Part shown: positions 38,710 through 50,705 of the stretch, piece after piece
Layout of the letters: every line of letters starts with the position of its first letter
How positions within the stretch are numbered: the first letter of the stretch is position 1
Origin: Lichenostomus cassidix
Lineage: Eukaryota > Chordata > Aves > Passeriformes > Meliphagidae
Direction of reading: 5' to 3'
Assembly (NCBI GenBank): GCA_008360975.2
Contig: CM039182.1
Coordinates: 88,257,405-88,321,404, forward strand
Length of the DNA: 64,000 nt
Position numbers and translations under genes: made by a program
Notes under the pieces: model-generated
Told to the model about the DNA's origin: nothing
The model's database searches: none
What the model saw: the letters and a program-made list of their open reading frames with translations, nothing else

Positions 38710-38724
38710 CCAGCAGATGGCACT
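38710..38724 (+). promoter_or_regulatory. Candidate CTCF binding site
   Basis: CCAGCAGATGGCACT fits the vertebrate CTCF core consensus CCASYAGRKGGCRSY at all 15 positions. CTCF is a zinc-finger protein that sets chromatin loop anchors, and the motif strand determines loop direction. The match is on the plus strand. The surrounding 38640-38740 is unique and holds several CpGs. Occupancy cannot be shown from sequence. Confidence 0.6.
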
Positions 38725-39984
38725 CTTTATATTAAGTAGCTTTCATGGGAAAATTTAATTTGTTTCTTTTTTTTCTTTGTTTATTGAGTATGGGGAGGTA
38801 CTATCCCATGTAATGTTTCTTCCTGTAATGGTAAATTGATCTATGCAAAACTTCAAATAACTGTATTTCTCATGGTGTGTATAAACTGAAATATTCTAAT
38901 ACATGCCTTTCTCAATACCTTGGGAAAATGAGGAGATGAAATTCAGTATGACTGGAGAGTTAGCAGTCCTGAGTGTTGGAAAATTAAGGCATAGAAACAG
39001 GTTTCTGGGAATGTTTTTGCAACTGCTACGTGTTTCTAGTGGTTAAGCATTTCCAGGCTGGATGTTTTATGCTTCATGATGGTTGGACAGTCAATTCTGG
39101 ATGTTTGCAGTCTGGCATTGGATGCCTTCCTCACTTTCAACAGAGAAGATACTAGAGGAGATAAAGGCACAAGTGTCCTAGGTACACTAGAATAGGGAAG
39201 ACTGGGAAGGAAGGATAACTACTTCAAATTATGTCAGTCTGATCCTTCAGAAGAAACTCAGCACTAGGGATAGAGACCCTTTTGTGAAGCCAACATATGG
39301 TGGTGGCAAGGAGGTGCCTCACCCATGTTTGAGCTGAGAAAGCATTGGCTGGGCAGGAAAGCACCAGAAGCAGAGCTCCACTCCACCAGCAAAGAGCTGC
39401 TTTTCCTCAGGAGCCTCCCAGCTCCCTGCAGAGCTGCTGCCTCCAGCGCTGGTAGCCGAGCCCACAGGCAACTTGACACTAGCCTGTGTTTACAAAGGGA
39501 TTTTAACAGCCAAGGTGGTGTATATTCAATCTGTGAACAGTAATATAAAATCCAGCGTTTTTAAGTGAGGACGAAGAAGAAAAGCAGGTTCCCATAACTG
39601 GGAAATACTTCTGTAGCTAATAATGTGCTAGGTTACTGATGGACACAAGCCACATAGCCCCTAGGGGAAAATAGAAAGCTTTCAATTTTCCCAGCCACAG
39701 CAGATACTTCAGCTAAAGTGGAGCCTCTTTTTCAGAGAAAGTCAGTGGAAATAGCTTCTGCTGAGCTGGAAAGATACTCTTGATTACTTGCTGTGCTCTT
39801 AGATAATCAAGGACACAGTGGAAATACCACATAGCATGTGACCAGCTTTGATTTATACCAGGAAACCTCTCTCAACCCCAGAACGCACCGTAAACAGCTG
39901 CTTCACAAACTTCAGACAGAAAAACCTCTTCATTTTTTATCTCTTAGTTAATGTATAAAAAAGTTTATTGGGCAGTGCACAAAT
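38725..39984. other. Noncoding DNA, no gene seen
   Basis: Unique DNA. 39300-39480 is locally GC-richer and gives overlapping open frames on both strands (39325-39543 plus, 39264-39479 minus), neither with a domain. I see no repeat family. Confidence 0.5.
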
Positions 39985-40145
39985 GCATAATTTCCGGTCG
40001 TTGCATAAAATTAGAAGATGAAACCAGGATGACTTCAAATAAATTTGTTTCTTGGGTGCAGTCTTTTGCAAGGTTTCAATTACTAACTCAAACCTGTTAA
40101 AAATATTTGCCTCATTAATCGCATTATGTGCTGCGTTACTTAGTA
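39985..40145. promoter_or_regulatory. Weak candidate conserved noncoding element
   Basis: Short block with retained CpGs ('ttccggtcgttgcataaaat', 'attaatcgcattatgtgctg') and homeodomain-like ATTAAT and CAATTA cores in AT-rich unique sequence. Texture only. Confidence 0.25.
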
Positions 40146-42189
40146 CTCTGGCTATTTCTGTCCTCTTGCCTGGAATCTCTGCCCTCTAGAAACTTCTGAT
40201 AGAGTTCAATCCTTATATGATTTTACCTCACACTATGGATGTTTGCAGCTGCTACCCCAGCTTTCATATCCTTAACTTCCCTCAGCTTCCTAGTTCTGGC
40301 AACTTTTAGCAACAACATCAAGCCTTGGTAAAAGTAATTTCCGGCTACCTCCATAACATCTTTTGCTTAATAGAAACACCCAAAGTTTTAAAATAAAAAA
40401 ATAGTATATCTAATCCCTCTTTTCTTCTAACTGTACTCACTCTTTTTCCCACCCTTTGGCTTAATTTTCTCTGGATTATTCTGGAGTTACTCAGTTCTGC
40501 TCTGGTCTTCATTCACTGCTATGGGTGACAAAAGGTGTAGCCTAGCAAACTAAAACCTAAAACTGCTGGGTTCAAATGCTCCTTCTACTTCTCCCTTCTC
40601 ATTACTTCTTCCTATATATAGTGCTGCTTGTTTTGCTTCCTTTTTACCATCTTTGAATCCCCTTGATGCCCTTTGTTACACAGCTTTTGTTCAGGCACTT
40701 GGGACTTCTTAAATTGCTTATTAGAAACCTTCTAGCAACACCTCACTTATTGCCTTAAATCTAGCAAAAATGCTGTCACATCAAAATAAGCTATTTCACT
40801 TACACTTCTGCTTCTGCCCAGTCACCTCCAAACCCTTGTATTGACACATTTCCTCTTTACCAAATATGAACCTCCTCTGGCCTGCTGCTTGTTTCTTTTC
40901 TTTCTTTTCTTTTGGCTGACCTCCCAACAACTTTATCAAGAAACGAAGCCTTGCAACTAAGCATTTAACTTTTGCTTTTCATCTGTTGCTCATTCCAGTA
41001 CTCCTTCCTGCATCTCCATCCTCCTTGGATGCATTCATAGCCTGGCAGCCAGGGTGAGGTACTGCAAAGCTGTGCGTTTGAATAGTGTTAATATATGTGA
41101 CCACAGTCCCTTAACTCACTGCAAATCTGCAATGGTTTCCTTGTTTATGCTTGTTTGAATTGTTTACAACTTCTTTTTAGTATTTCAAAATGTACTGTAG
41201 TATTCAGATGAAAATTGAAGCAATTAGCTCTTCTATTTTGCTAATACACAATAATGTGTGCAAAAGCTTTTGTGGGAAGAAAAAAATATAATGACAATTG
41301 CTGAGAGTCTACTCCCTTTACAATGTTCTTTGACAGGCTTTTGTGGATAATAGCAGCCCTGTAAGCAGGTCAGGATGAACTTTAACACCAAGCTCGAGGC
41401 AAAAGCAAGGGGGTGATGTGGCTACCAATACAAGGTGTTGGTCATTTTTGGTGATCCATGATGTCTGGGTCCAGTCAAAGATCAGTCTAACCTCTCTTGG
41501 GCAGTGGAAACACAAATGGGGCTTGTATTAAGGAGAAGAAAAACATATAGTGATAATCCCCTTGACTTAACCCAGGATTTTCTACTATTTACTGATTTAA
41601 TTAATTTATGATCCATGTATCGCATCCAGAAAATCATGTGTTATAGCTATTTGGTTTAATAAATTTGTCTTACATTAATTTTCAGTATTTAGTTGTGCAT
41701 TGTATTAAAAAAAAATCTGTTTGTTCCAGATTTACCAAGTTATTTTTCTTCTTTGTATTCCTCATTCTTTTGTTAGTAGTAATAATAAACCATGGTCCCC
41801 TACTTACCTTGTCAAGAACATTTATTATTTCACAGATCTTCCTTACATCCTTCTTCAGCAGGTTACTTTTCAGGACAAAAATCCTGGTCTTGTTTGTCTT
41901 TCTTTGTGTTATTCCACACCCTTTATATTTCTTCCTCTTTCTACATTTTTTTTAATTTACCGTTTGGATTGTTTTGGGGTAAGGTCAGTTTGCAACACAA
42001 GACAACTAGAGCCACATGAGTATTCAGGGTATGATCTAATAAAAAATAATGGTAGCATAATGAGTTTACTTTGGTTTACTGTTTTTCTTTCCTAATAGTG
42101 TTTTTGCTTTTTTCACCCGCTACAGAACAGTGAACTGCTCTCTGCTCTCTTTGCAAGTGGTAGTAGATAACAGTCAGAAACTGTGTAGT
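40146..42189. other. Noncoding DNA, pyrimidine-rich in part, no gene seen
   Basis: 40150-41050 is C/T-rich on the plus strand, the opposite bias to the 36-37 kb stretch. Three overlapping frames at 41665-42095 in different phases are hydrophobic (Phe/Leu/Ser) because of T-rich sequence, and I do not call them genes. Confidence 0.5.
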
Positions 42190-42211
42190 TAAGTAAGTAA
42201 GTAAGTAAGTA
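42190..42211. repeat. (TAAG)n microsatellite
   Basis: Five and a half TAAG units without interruption. Confidence 0.9.
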
Positions 42212-42428
42212 CTTTTTGTGTATGCCTTCCTTTCTCTTTTGTTGGAATTGCATTTCTGATGACATGCTGTCATGTGATCAGTCACTAAATTGCATGTTCC
42301 CTTGGCATGCTTTTTACACAGTGTTGGTTCTGACTATTGTAAATAACTTTCTGTCTCAGCAAACTTTGTCATCTTGGTATTTTCCTTCTTTTCAACATCT
42401 TTTGCAGTATGGTGAAGGGCATAGATGG

Positions 42429-42474
42429 CAGTGTAGAGTCTCATGGCATGCCAGTGTAGAGTCTCATGGCATAC
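42429..42474. repeat. 23-bp tandem duplication
   Basis: Two adjacent 23-base copies (42429-42451, 42452-42474). The first 21 bases are identical and one base differs near the end. The repeated word holds 'agtctcatggcat'. Small local duplication with no coding context. Confidence 0.9.
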
Positions 42475-44319
42475 CCTGGTAACCTTCCTTTCACACTCTT
42501 TATTTTCTATCTTTGTATACCCCTGAATCTTCCCTTTTATTCCATAACAGTTTGCTTTCTTTAGAAGGCAATGGTAAGGAAATCTGGGTGAGACCCCTAG
42601 AAATTCAAGCACATTGTATCATTTAGTTCAGCCTTGCTCAAATACTTGCTCATACCTTCAACAGCTTCAAGAAGATCTTTAGGGCATGCCTTTTTTGCTG
42701 AAGCTGCATCAAACCTGTCTCTGGTCTTATCAGCAGGTTTCACTGGAGCTTTTAACAATTTGCCAATGCACCCAGTTTGCAGTTCTCTACCACATTCATA
42801 AAAGTGAGGATATTCTTACAAATTTCTATCAGTTATAATCTATGTGTCCCCAGTAGTAGTTCACATAATACCTGAGTTCCTTTAAAACTCTTGTATGAAC
42901 ATTGTGTGATCCTAATGACTTTTACTGCTTTTACTGTCCTCTGTAAGGATCCTTGCTATAGATTTTTATGAAAAACATTTTATCGTTTGCTATCTTCTTT
43001 GAGTAATTTTCTTCTCAGGAGATGTCTTGTTATCTAGCTGGCATAAAACTAGTCCATCCATGTAATAACTGAGGTCTTAAACACACTGTATATCTGCATT
43101 CTGTTCTGAAAAGTTCATATTTCATTAGCCAAAGCATTATTCCTGAACATGCTTAATGTAACTGCAAAATACTAATATGAAATCTAAATTCACTGCCAGG
43201 TGTTAAAAGTTTTCAATAGAAAATCCTTGAGCTAGCCCAGAATTCTAATTCCTGGAAAAAAAAAAAGTTATTTCATTTAAACTGGTGGCAGTTCATAGAC
43301 CAATGGATGGTCTATGAGCAAGTCAAACAAGTCGAGTTTATGAACAGTGGCACTGAGATGCAGCATAGTTTTTTGCAACTGTCACACTCCTTGTGTTTCT
43401 TTTCAAAGATGGGCAAAGTGAGCGTGGTACTGCCCCTTTTTATGTCAAGGTTCTCCTTCCAGATCTGCCTGCATGAATATCATGCAATATCATAGTTATA
43501 GGAAGAAATGATAGATTATGTTGTCATCTGTGCTATATCCTCTCATTTGTATAATGATTCCCATTATCAGCGCAGGATTAGATGAGTAGAGTGAGACACC
43601 ACATAAACAAAGGGGAACATGGATAGAATTACTAGGGGGGACGCAGATGTTACCAGCAGTTCAAATCCTAGGTGGGAGTGGATGGAGGATCAAGACTGAC
43701 TCCCACATGTTGGGAGATCCCTATTTTCCACCTAAGTGTTAATTCCTCCCTAGTGTAATGTTGCCAGTCCAGACAAATGATCAGTCAGTTGCTAGTGCAT
43801 GGTCAAGGATAATATATTATACTTTGAGGCTGTTTGCTGCCTTGTCCTGTTGCATTTGTCAGATGAAGCCAAAGGAGCAAAAAGGCCCTAGCCCCTAGCT
43901 TTGGGGGATCCCCTGTCAGAGGTGGAGCTATTAACCTGGCTGAGATGGCTCTCCTCCCCTCGTCTAAGGCAGGGTGCAGGTGCTGGTGGCATTTGTTGTC
44001 AGTCACTGGCAGGGCGGGGGTGCTGCCTGTGGCTTAGCTCCCAGGCTTTTCTGAGTGGTTCCTTTGCTGCCACTCATGCAGCTGAACTTTGCCGAGTTAC
44101 CACTTGCTGTTGCTTAGAGTTTCAGGAAGGCAACACAACAGACACAGCTGTCCTCCACCTCACCCCACAGTGTACTAACAGGTAATCTCCGGGACAGGGG
44201 AAGTCAGGGAAGGGAGATATCTGGGGCCAGACTCTCAGTTTGGATTGGGCTGTCGCTGCTCCTGCACAGACCACTGTGGAGAGACTGCTGCCCACCCCTT
44301 TATTACACACCACTGATTT
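42475..44319. other. Noncoding DNA, no gene seen
   Basis: Unique sequence. 43840-44300 is GC-richer with overlapping frames on both strands (43901-44185 plus, 94 residues) that lack any domain. It may be an unrecognised old repeat. Confidence 0.5.
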
Positions 44320-44720
44320 AAATTACTCTTGTATGCTCGGCAGTTAATGCTCCTTTACGCAGAGAGAAATCCAAAATAGGCACTACATTATTACTTACTC
44401 ATAGATCTGTATAGGAAAAATTCAGAGAGCTCTGCAGATCTTTATTTATGTGCGATAATCTATATCATACACACTCACAGATATGCAAATTGCAGCTTTG
44501 CATCAGAAATTCACAGGAAAGCCTCAGGCTGATGTTAATTCCATCATTTAAATAAAGAATTTCCCATTGTTACAGAGGCCTTGGAGTGCTTCTGCGCTCT
44601 TTCTATTTACATAGTGATTTTCTCAGATGAACCAAATGTATAGGGATACAGGCTAGTGATACTCTTACCAGTTATATATTGAATTATTCATCATTACAGG
44701 AGATTCCAACCAATACTGAT
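44320..44720. promoter_or_regulatory. Candidate conserved enhancer block with POU octamer
   Basis: Repeat-free block with retained CpGs ('tatgctcggcagttaatgct', 'ctttacgcagagagaaatcc', 'tatttatgtgcgataatcta') and an exact octamer ATGCAAAT at 44483-44490, the classic POU-domain (OCT/BRN) site. TTAAT and GATTAATCA words lie nearby (44700-44730). No open frame of note crosses it. Function inferred from texture and the octamer. Confidence 0.4.
44483..44490 (+). promoter_or_regulatory. POU octamer motif
   Basis: Exact ATGCAAAT. Such an 8-mer also occurs by chance in a window of this size, so its weight comes from lying inside the enhancer-like block. Confidence 0.5.
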
Positions 44721-47700
44721 TAATCATTTCTCTTCTAAATACCGTTTTTGTTATAAAGCTTCCACTAATTCTGTTCTTTTGCCATTATATATGATTTCTA
44801 TCTGTTATCTGACTTGACTTTCAATCTGGTATTTAAAAAGTACCAGAACTGTCTAAAGACTATTCAGTGAAACAGACTTTGGAAAGATATACTGTCAAGG
44901 GCAGAGTATTGAACAAGGCAGTAGGAGAGAAAAGAAAAATCCAGACAACATAATGATTCAGTTACAGTGATTACACTTGTAGTAAGCATTACTTTCCTGG
45001 AGAAATGGATGGATGGCCCACTTCCAGAATAAAAATAGACAGTTCTTATTCTGCATCCCCCCCCAACCTTATTCCAGTGCCTCTCATGTTAAGGGATATG
45101 ATTTTTGTCATGTCCTCCTAAAGAACAGGTAGTGAAGGAAGTACTGAGCTCCTTACATTTGTGCTTGGGGCTATCAATCCAAAATTAAGACAAAGATATA
45201 TCTATCCAATCATGTGATCCGTGTCAGGGCTAACTTCTGACTTCTAGGCCAGCTGGATGGGAATGTTTTCACGTCATTGCGTTCAAGGCAGACCCTAGGT
45301 AAAGGTGGACTGGTTATGTCCTCAGGGTGTATCAGTTGTCCTCATGGCCTGGCTCAGTGCCTATCCCCTGTGCTCTAGCATCTACTCTCCCACAAATCTG
45401 TCTAGTGTGTCCTGCTTCATACATAGCATGTGACCACATGGATAGGCTTCTAGTTAGGAAACCACGGGGGAAACACATTGGTAGCCTTCTTTGAGACAAC
45501 GTGCTCTCTCCTGAGTCCACCAACTGCTTGCCATTTCTGCTATCCCTGACTCTGCTGCCTGTGCTTGAGTAGGTCATAGCAGCAGTGCTAGGCAAGTGCC
45601 ACTGATGTCACCATCCTGGGGGAGCTGGTCCTTCAGGATGTAAGAGGGATGCAGTGCTGTATTATGCTGCCTGCACGAGTCCTTGATTTTCCGCCAGAAT
45701 CAGGCCCTCTTCCTCAGGTGAAACCAGTTTGTGTGGTTTCAGTAGGTATCATGGCTGACCCTGTGTACCCTAAGACTATCTGTAAGGCATGTACCCCATT
45801 GCAAATTGTCCTCTGAACCCAACTGAGTTTCTTCTTGCAAGGAAATGGTTGCCTTGGAAATGGTGCTCAGCTCAAATCCGGGCACAGGGTAAGAGTTATG
45901 CAGTGAGGATGATTGGGATATGCAGTTGAACAGGGGCTGAGCCACACCGACTGCCAAAGTTTGGAAAAGCACCAGACTGGACTAACCCTACCTTTAATTG
46001 TCACTTGCATCTAATTTCATAAAGTTATAGATCCACATGGTTCTAATTTCAGTCTCAAGGCCCATTTTTCAGGCTGATTTACCACCTTGAAAGATGCTAA
46101 GATTAAGGCTTTGTTCAAATGCTAGAGCAGCGTTTTGTTGGGGTTCTAAGACAACTTGTTTTTCTGTTATAAGTCTGATTTCTGACATGCATGTTAAAAT
46201 TTCTCATACTTCTGTCACAAACACTCCTCTATGTTTGTGGATTTTTATTCCTGCCATATCTCCTATTTCTTTAGTTAGTTCTGTATGTATGTGAAATACA
46301 GTTAAGCGCAAGTAGTAGTCCTCAGATATAAATTCAAACATTCTGAAATAGGTAATATGCAGCTATCAAATCTGTTATTTTTCACCTAAAATCTCTTTGC
46401 ATTCCCCCTTGAAGTTGGAAATTCTATTATTGCAATGATATCCGAATAGAATCAGAAATGTAGTAGCAGTACTTCATAAAACACTTTTTCTTCTAAAATT
46501 ATAGAAAACTAATTAGTAGCATTAAGATGATTACTGTCTGCAATTGTAGGGAATAGTAATGCAATATAATAAAATTAAGAAGCTTGATTTATTTTTTTTT
46601 TAAAATTTTGTCTGATTTTTGGAAGCTTCATTTAATATCACTCAGTTTCAAGACTCTTAAGTCAGATGCCCTTTCTGAAAAGGTGAATATTGAAAGAGAG
46701 AAGAATATACAAAACTGAATTTAAATATGAATTTATCCTGGGACATGCAGTTTGTATGTTATCCTCAGTACTGAATTTGAATTACTGTTCTGCTTTATTA
46801 TCTAGATTTCATTTAATGCTGACAAGGAAAACAGTTGGACTAAAATGTGTTCTCACACTTTATGCTTTAAGAGCATGATGCTAGTGTTTTTGACAAAGAG
46901 GTTTCTAAAGATGGTTTGTATAAGAGCTAATTTTTTGCTTCAGAATAGACATTATCTTTTCTCAGAGGATTCATTTTATAGAGAAGATTTAGAACACATC
47001 ACACATTCCTTTCCGATTTTGGTCAATAAAGTTATCATGTAATTATCATCAACCAGTATTTAATAATTAATTCCTACCTCTAGGGCTGTCTGTGGACAAA
47101 GTATGATATCTCATCTAAAAGCAGAGGCTGAATTTGTCAGTGAGGTATGAGGGCAGATAATCAGTGTCATCATGAATAATAGAGCTTTCATAATTTTAAC
47201 TGCATTTAGAAACCATTTCTGTACTTGTAACATGGCCAGAATGCCTGCAGCTCAGGACTTCATTGTACTTTTTGCATTGTCTCTGAAAATTCCGAGTAAA
47301 AATCTAGCTTTACACAGCATCTATGAAACAGAAATAATGCAGCTGTCTGCAGCTTAAACAGAGCTGAGCTTGTATACTATCAAATGAGACCAGTAGTTTC
47401 TGAATTTGCAATCATTTGAGGGGGAACCTGGGTGCAAGTGGTTGCACATCAGCTGAGACATCCTGCACTGGTCAGAGCAGTCCTACTGCCACACCATGCT
47501 GGCACTCAGTCAGAAAATCCCACATAACAGCATTGTGTGCAGCAACTGCACAGCAGAGGAGGCTAAAAGCTTTTTCAAATTTCTCTCTTTCTATGTGGAC
47601 ATATCCAGCAGTGAGTCTAACCTACTACCTGCTCCCACAGCTGTGCACTTTGGCGTTGGGGTAGAGCTCCTTCAGGAAGATGGGCAAGGATGCAGGGACT

Positions 47701-47979
47701 ACTGTGTGAAGTTAATGCTGTTAGAGTGTCACTGTCACACTCCTTGCTGTCACAGGCACCTCTAGGGATCAGAGCTTGGTTCTAGCTCTACTGCTTTCCC
47801 ATAGCTCACTGCAAGGGGGTTTTGAGTTAAAGCATAGTGAATGGATATGCACTGCGCATGAAAACATGGCCTCCATTAGACCGGTATGGCCAAAATTGTC
47901 TGCATTTTATTTTATAACATTTGGCTCATGTATAACTGAAGATTTATCTAGATTATCAGGCTGCTCAAAGGCATGGCAG
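44721..47979. other. Noncoding DNA, no gene seen
   Basis: Unique sequence. 45220-45980 and 47400-47860 are somewhat GC-richer and give frames of 77-89 residues on either strand with no domain. 46300-47050 is AT-rich. No RNA gene or recognised repeat. Confidence 0.5.
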
Positions 47980-48140
47980 AAGAATGTGGGGCTGTCCATC
48001 AGGGTTGCTGAGTCTCCATCTAGGGAAATATTCAGTGTGCCTGGATGTGATTCTGTGCAACCTGCTCTAGGTGAATGTGCTTTAGCAGAGGGCTGGGATG
48101 AGCTCATCTCTAGGAGTCCCTTCCAACCCCGACTGTGACA
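47980..48140 (+). mobile_element. CR1 LINE 3' fragment
   Basis: Translation in one plus frame gives 'AESPSREIF' and then 'CDSVQPALGECALAEGWDEL'. This parallels the CR1 motif ESPSLEIF and the read-through of its 3' end. At DNA level 'tgtgcaacctgctctaggtg' and 'gtcccttccaaccccgactg' match the CR1 tail. Copy of about 160 bases, plus orientation, terminal repeats lost. It supplies the C-terminal end of the 120-residue frame at 47776-48138, which is therefore not a gene. Confidence 0.9.
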
Positions 48141-50174
48141 TGGCTAGTCATTGCCCTTATGCAGAATGGTCACAGCTCAGCAGACTTCACTAACCCTCCT
48201 ACCCAAGGTCCGGCACATCTGTCTCAGAGGTCTGTCCTGTGTGATTCATTTGGCCACCTGAATTAACCTTTCACCTTGACTGTGCAGGAGTTTTAGACCT
48301 TGTTATAGGGCAGCTGTGGTCCTCGGCTGTTTGAAATGGCTGTGTGATTCAGGGTATAGAGAGCACTTGGTGATCCTTATGGCATGAGCTGGATTCCTGA
48401 CTTTTTGGGGGACAGTGTATTCTGAATAAAGAAGATACTGATCTATGCTGCTCATCTGACTCTGAGATGCAAACAAAATGGGTGCTGCAATATCAATAAG
48501 GTAGCTACTGATGTAGTCAAGATGTCCACCATTTTGACATTTGTAGGGTTGATCCTGTCAGGTGAGTAAAGGTCCACATGACATGGAAAAATACAATACT
48601 GAGAACTGTACAGGAGCAAGGTACCTTTAGAGAGGCACAGCAGATCTCAGGCACTCCATATTTCTGACAGACTGTTTGTCCAAGTTGACTTGCATCAAAA
48701 GAGGAATGACAATTTTCAGATTGCTGAAGCTGTGGAAGATATACTGGTGTTGGAGGGAAGGTATAAACCCTCAAAGCAGAGGGTTTGGAATTCTAAAGCT
48801 CCAACTCCACTGCCGGTCCACCCGTGTCTCTGGGACAAAGCCATTCCTTCAGTGGGTTTAACCTCCCTCACTCAAAACCTCTTGTGGTGGGAGAGACCCT
48901 GGCTAGGGTCGTGCCTCAAGCCACCAAGAGAGGGTGAAAGTGTCTGGAAGAGTCCTGATGAGCATCTGTGCAGTTTCCTGTCAGTCCAGGGCAATTCACA
49001 GACCAGTGCACACCATGTGTCCGAGCTCACTCCATAACAAAGGCAAGGATCAGCATATCTGTCAAGAATGCATGCTCCTTATTTCCATGTGTGGCAGAAT
49101 TGATCTTTATGGGAAAGAAAGATTTGTAAGCCTAGTCCGTGTTTGATCTCTCTTTTGAAAACAGTGATTACTTCCACCACATTTAAGTGAAAACATTTTA
49201 AAGTTTCATTGTTTAGATATTCTTAAAAATGGAAACAATATGAAACACAATGATCATTAATATGCTCTTCCAAACAGAATCTACAGCTTCCTTTCTATCT
49301 GAAGAGTGCCTGTCACATAGCAAATTCTAATTATAGTGACAAACTTAATGAGAACCACAGCAGTAACAATAGCAATATTAAAAGGAGGGAAAATGAGGAA
49401 TTACAAAAAATACTAATAACTTGCTAATTTCTCAATTTTTCTGTGATTTGTATTTGTATTTTGATTCCTTTATATCCCTTAAATTGAACTAATGATTTTT
49501 CAGGGATCATATTTATACTTAGTTTTCCTTTAAGAATATTTACTAATGTATATTATTGTCTTAATTAAAAATGATGGCCACTTTGGAGACATGAAAGTGC
49601 AATTTTCCAGACCTTTTTAATTCATGATTGCATATTAAGGCAGTGGATACTTCAGACATTTAAATATTGGTTGGTTTGTTTATGTCCATATTGATTAAAG
49701 GGAGTTCCATTGATAGCTCTTTGTAAAAGAAAAAAAGACTCTTGAAGAATTATTTTCTAACAAATTCTAGATAAAGAAGATCAGGAATTAAAAATAACCT
49801 TTGGAGCTTTTCTTGCCCTTGTTTGAAATAAATTTTGTAGCCTGTGGAAGAACATAAACTTCAAAACACATACCCTTTCTTCAAACTCTTTTTTTGTGCA
49901 GCTTAGGAAGATATCCTAATATGAAACATACATTTTTTTTCTGGACTGCTCTCCAGTCCAGTATGACCATCTGTGAGTAGTATGGCTTTAGCTGCCTTTA
50001 AAATTATTCTCTAAAGCAAAGGGAAATACTTCTGAATTGACACCAGCCTCTTAGGGAAAACAGAGGCAGGCCATGATACCCACTAAGTATTTAAAAACAG
50101 ACAATAATTTAACAGAAACCAAAGAAAGTCTCAAAGCTATTAGTTAAATTTTAATCTATACCATATTTTATAAA
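48141..50174. other. Noncoding DNA, no gene seen
   Basis: Unique DNA. Overlapping frames at 48517-49146 (up to 115 residues) lack domains. 49150-50170 is AT-rich filler. Confidence 0.55.
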
Positions 50175-50705
50175 TACATGGGATCTAAGGGCTTGAAAAA
50201 ACCATTAGATCATATAGATTTATTTCCTGAGCTCAGTGATTTATGTTTGACGAAAGCATATCTTCCAGGCAGACTTCCAGACCATGCTTTGGATATATGA
50301 AGTTGTGGAGAATCCACCACTTCCCTTGGTAGTTAGTGTCACTGTAAAAGCATACCTAAGTACTAAATATGCATTTATCTGTCTTTTTCAGCTTATGCCT
50401 GTTGACTCTTTAATTGCTTTCTTTACTAGATGAGAAGCCACCTCAGTGCACAATTCTTATACAGTTATAAGTCACCTTGATCTTTTATTTTTTCATCTTT
50501 CTTCTGAAAAGCCAAATCGCTTGATTTCCTTTAATGTTTTACCACATGGCAGCTTATACAGCATATGGATAATTTCTATTGTTACTTTCTGTAACCCTTC
50601 AACATCTTCAGCATCGTTCCAAAAGGAGGGACATGAGGAAAACTTGCAGTGATTCAGCACCACTTTGGTGAAGCTTTTCACAGAAATAAAACACTCCTGG
50701 CTCCT
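50175..50705 (-). mobile_element. Old CR1-like LINE copy, minus strand
   Basis: The plus strand follows the antisense order of a diverged CR1 subfamily familiar from turtles and crocodilians: 'accattagatcatatagatt', 'gagaatccaccacttccctt', 'acagttataagtcaccttga', 'taacccttcaacatcttcag'. Divergence is clearly higher than in the copies at 13540 and 47980, and no coding frame survives. About 530 bases remain. The right-hand edge (50640-50705) is less certain. Confidence 0.72.

Noticed and set aside
40565..40585. 'gggttcaaatgctcc' as a tRNA or SINE B box
   Set aside because: No box A at the right distance and no cloverleaf could be drawn.
41665..42095. Three overlapping hydrophobic frames that could suggest a membrane protein
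   Set aside because: T-rich DNA gives Phe/Leu/Ile in any phase, and three competing phases argue against coding.
42419..42433. Possible second CTCF-like site (AGATGGCAGT)
   Set aside because: The 3' ten positions fit, but the first four of the consensus do not, and it overlaps the 23-bp duplication.
43640..43680. 'agttcaaatcctagg' as a tRNA T-arm
   Set aside because: Lacks the paired stem and an upstream box A.
47776..48138. 120-residue plus-strand open frame
   Set aside because: The C-terminal third is CR1 3' sequence, and the rest has no domain or start context.
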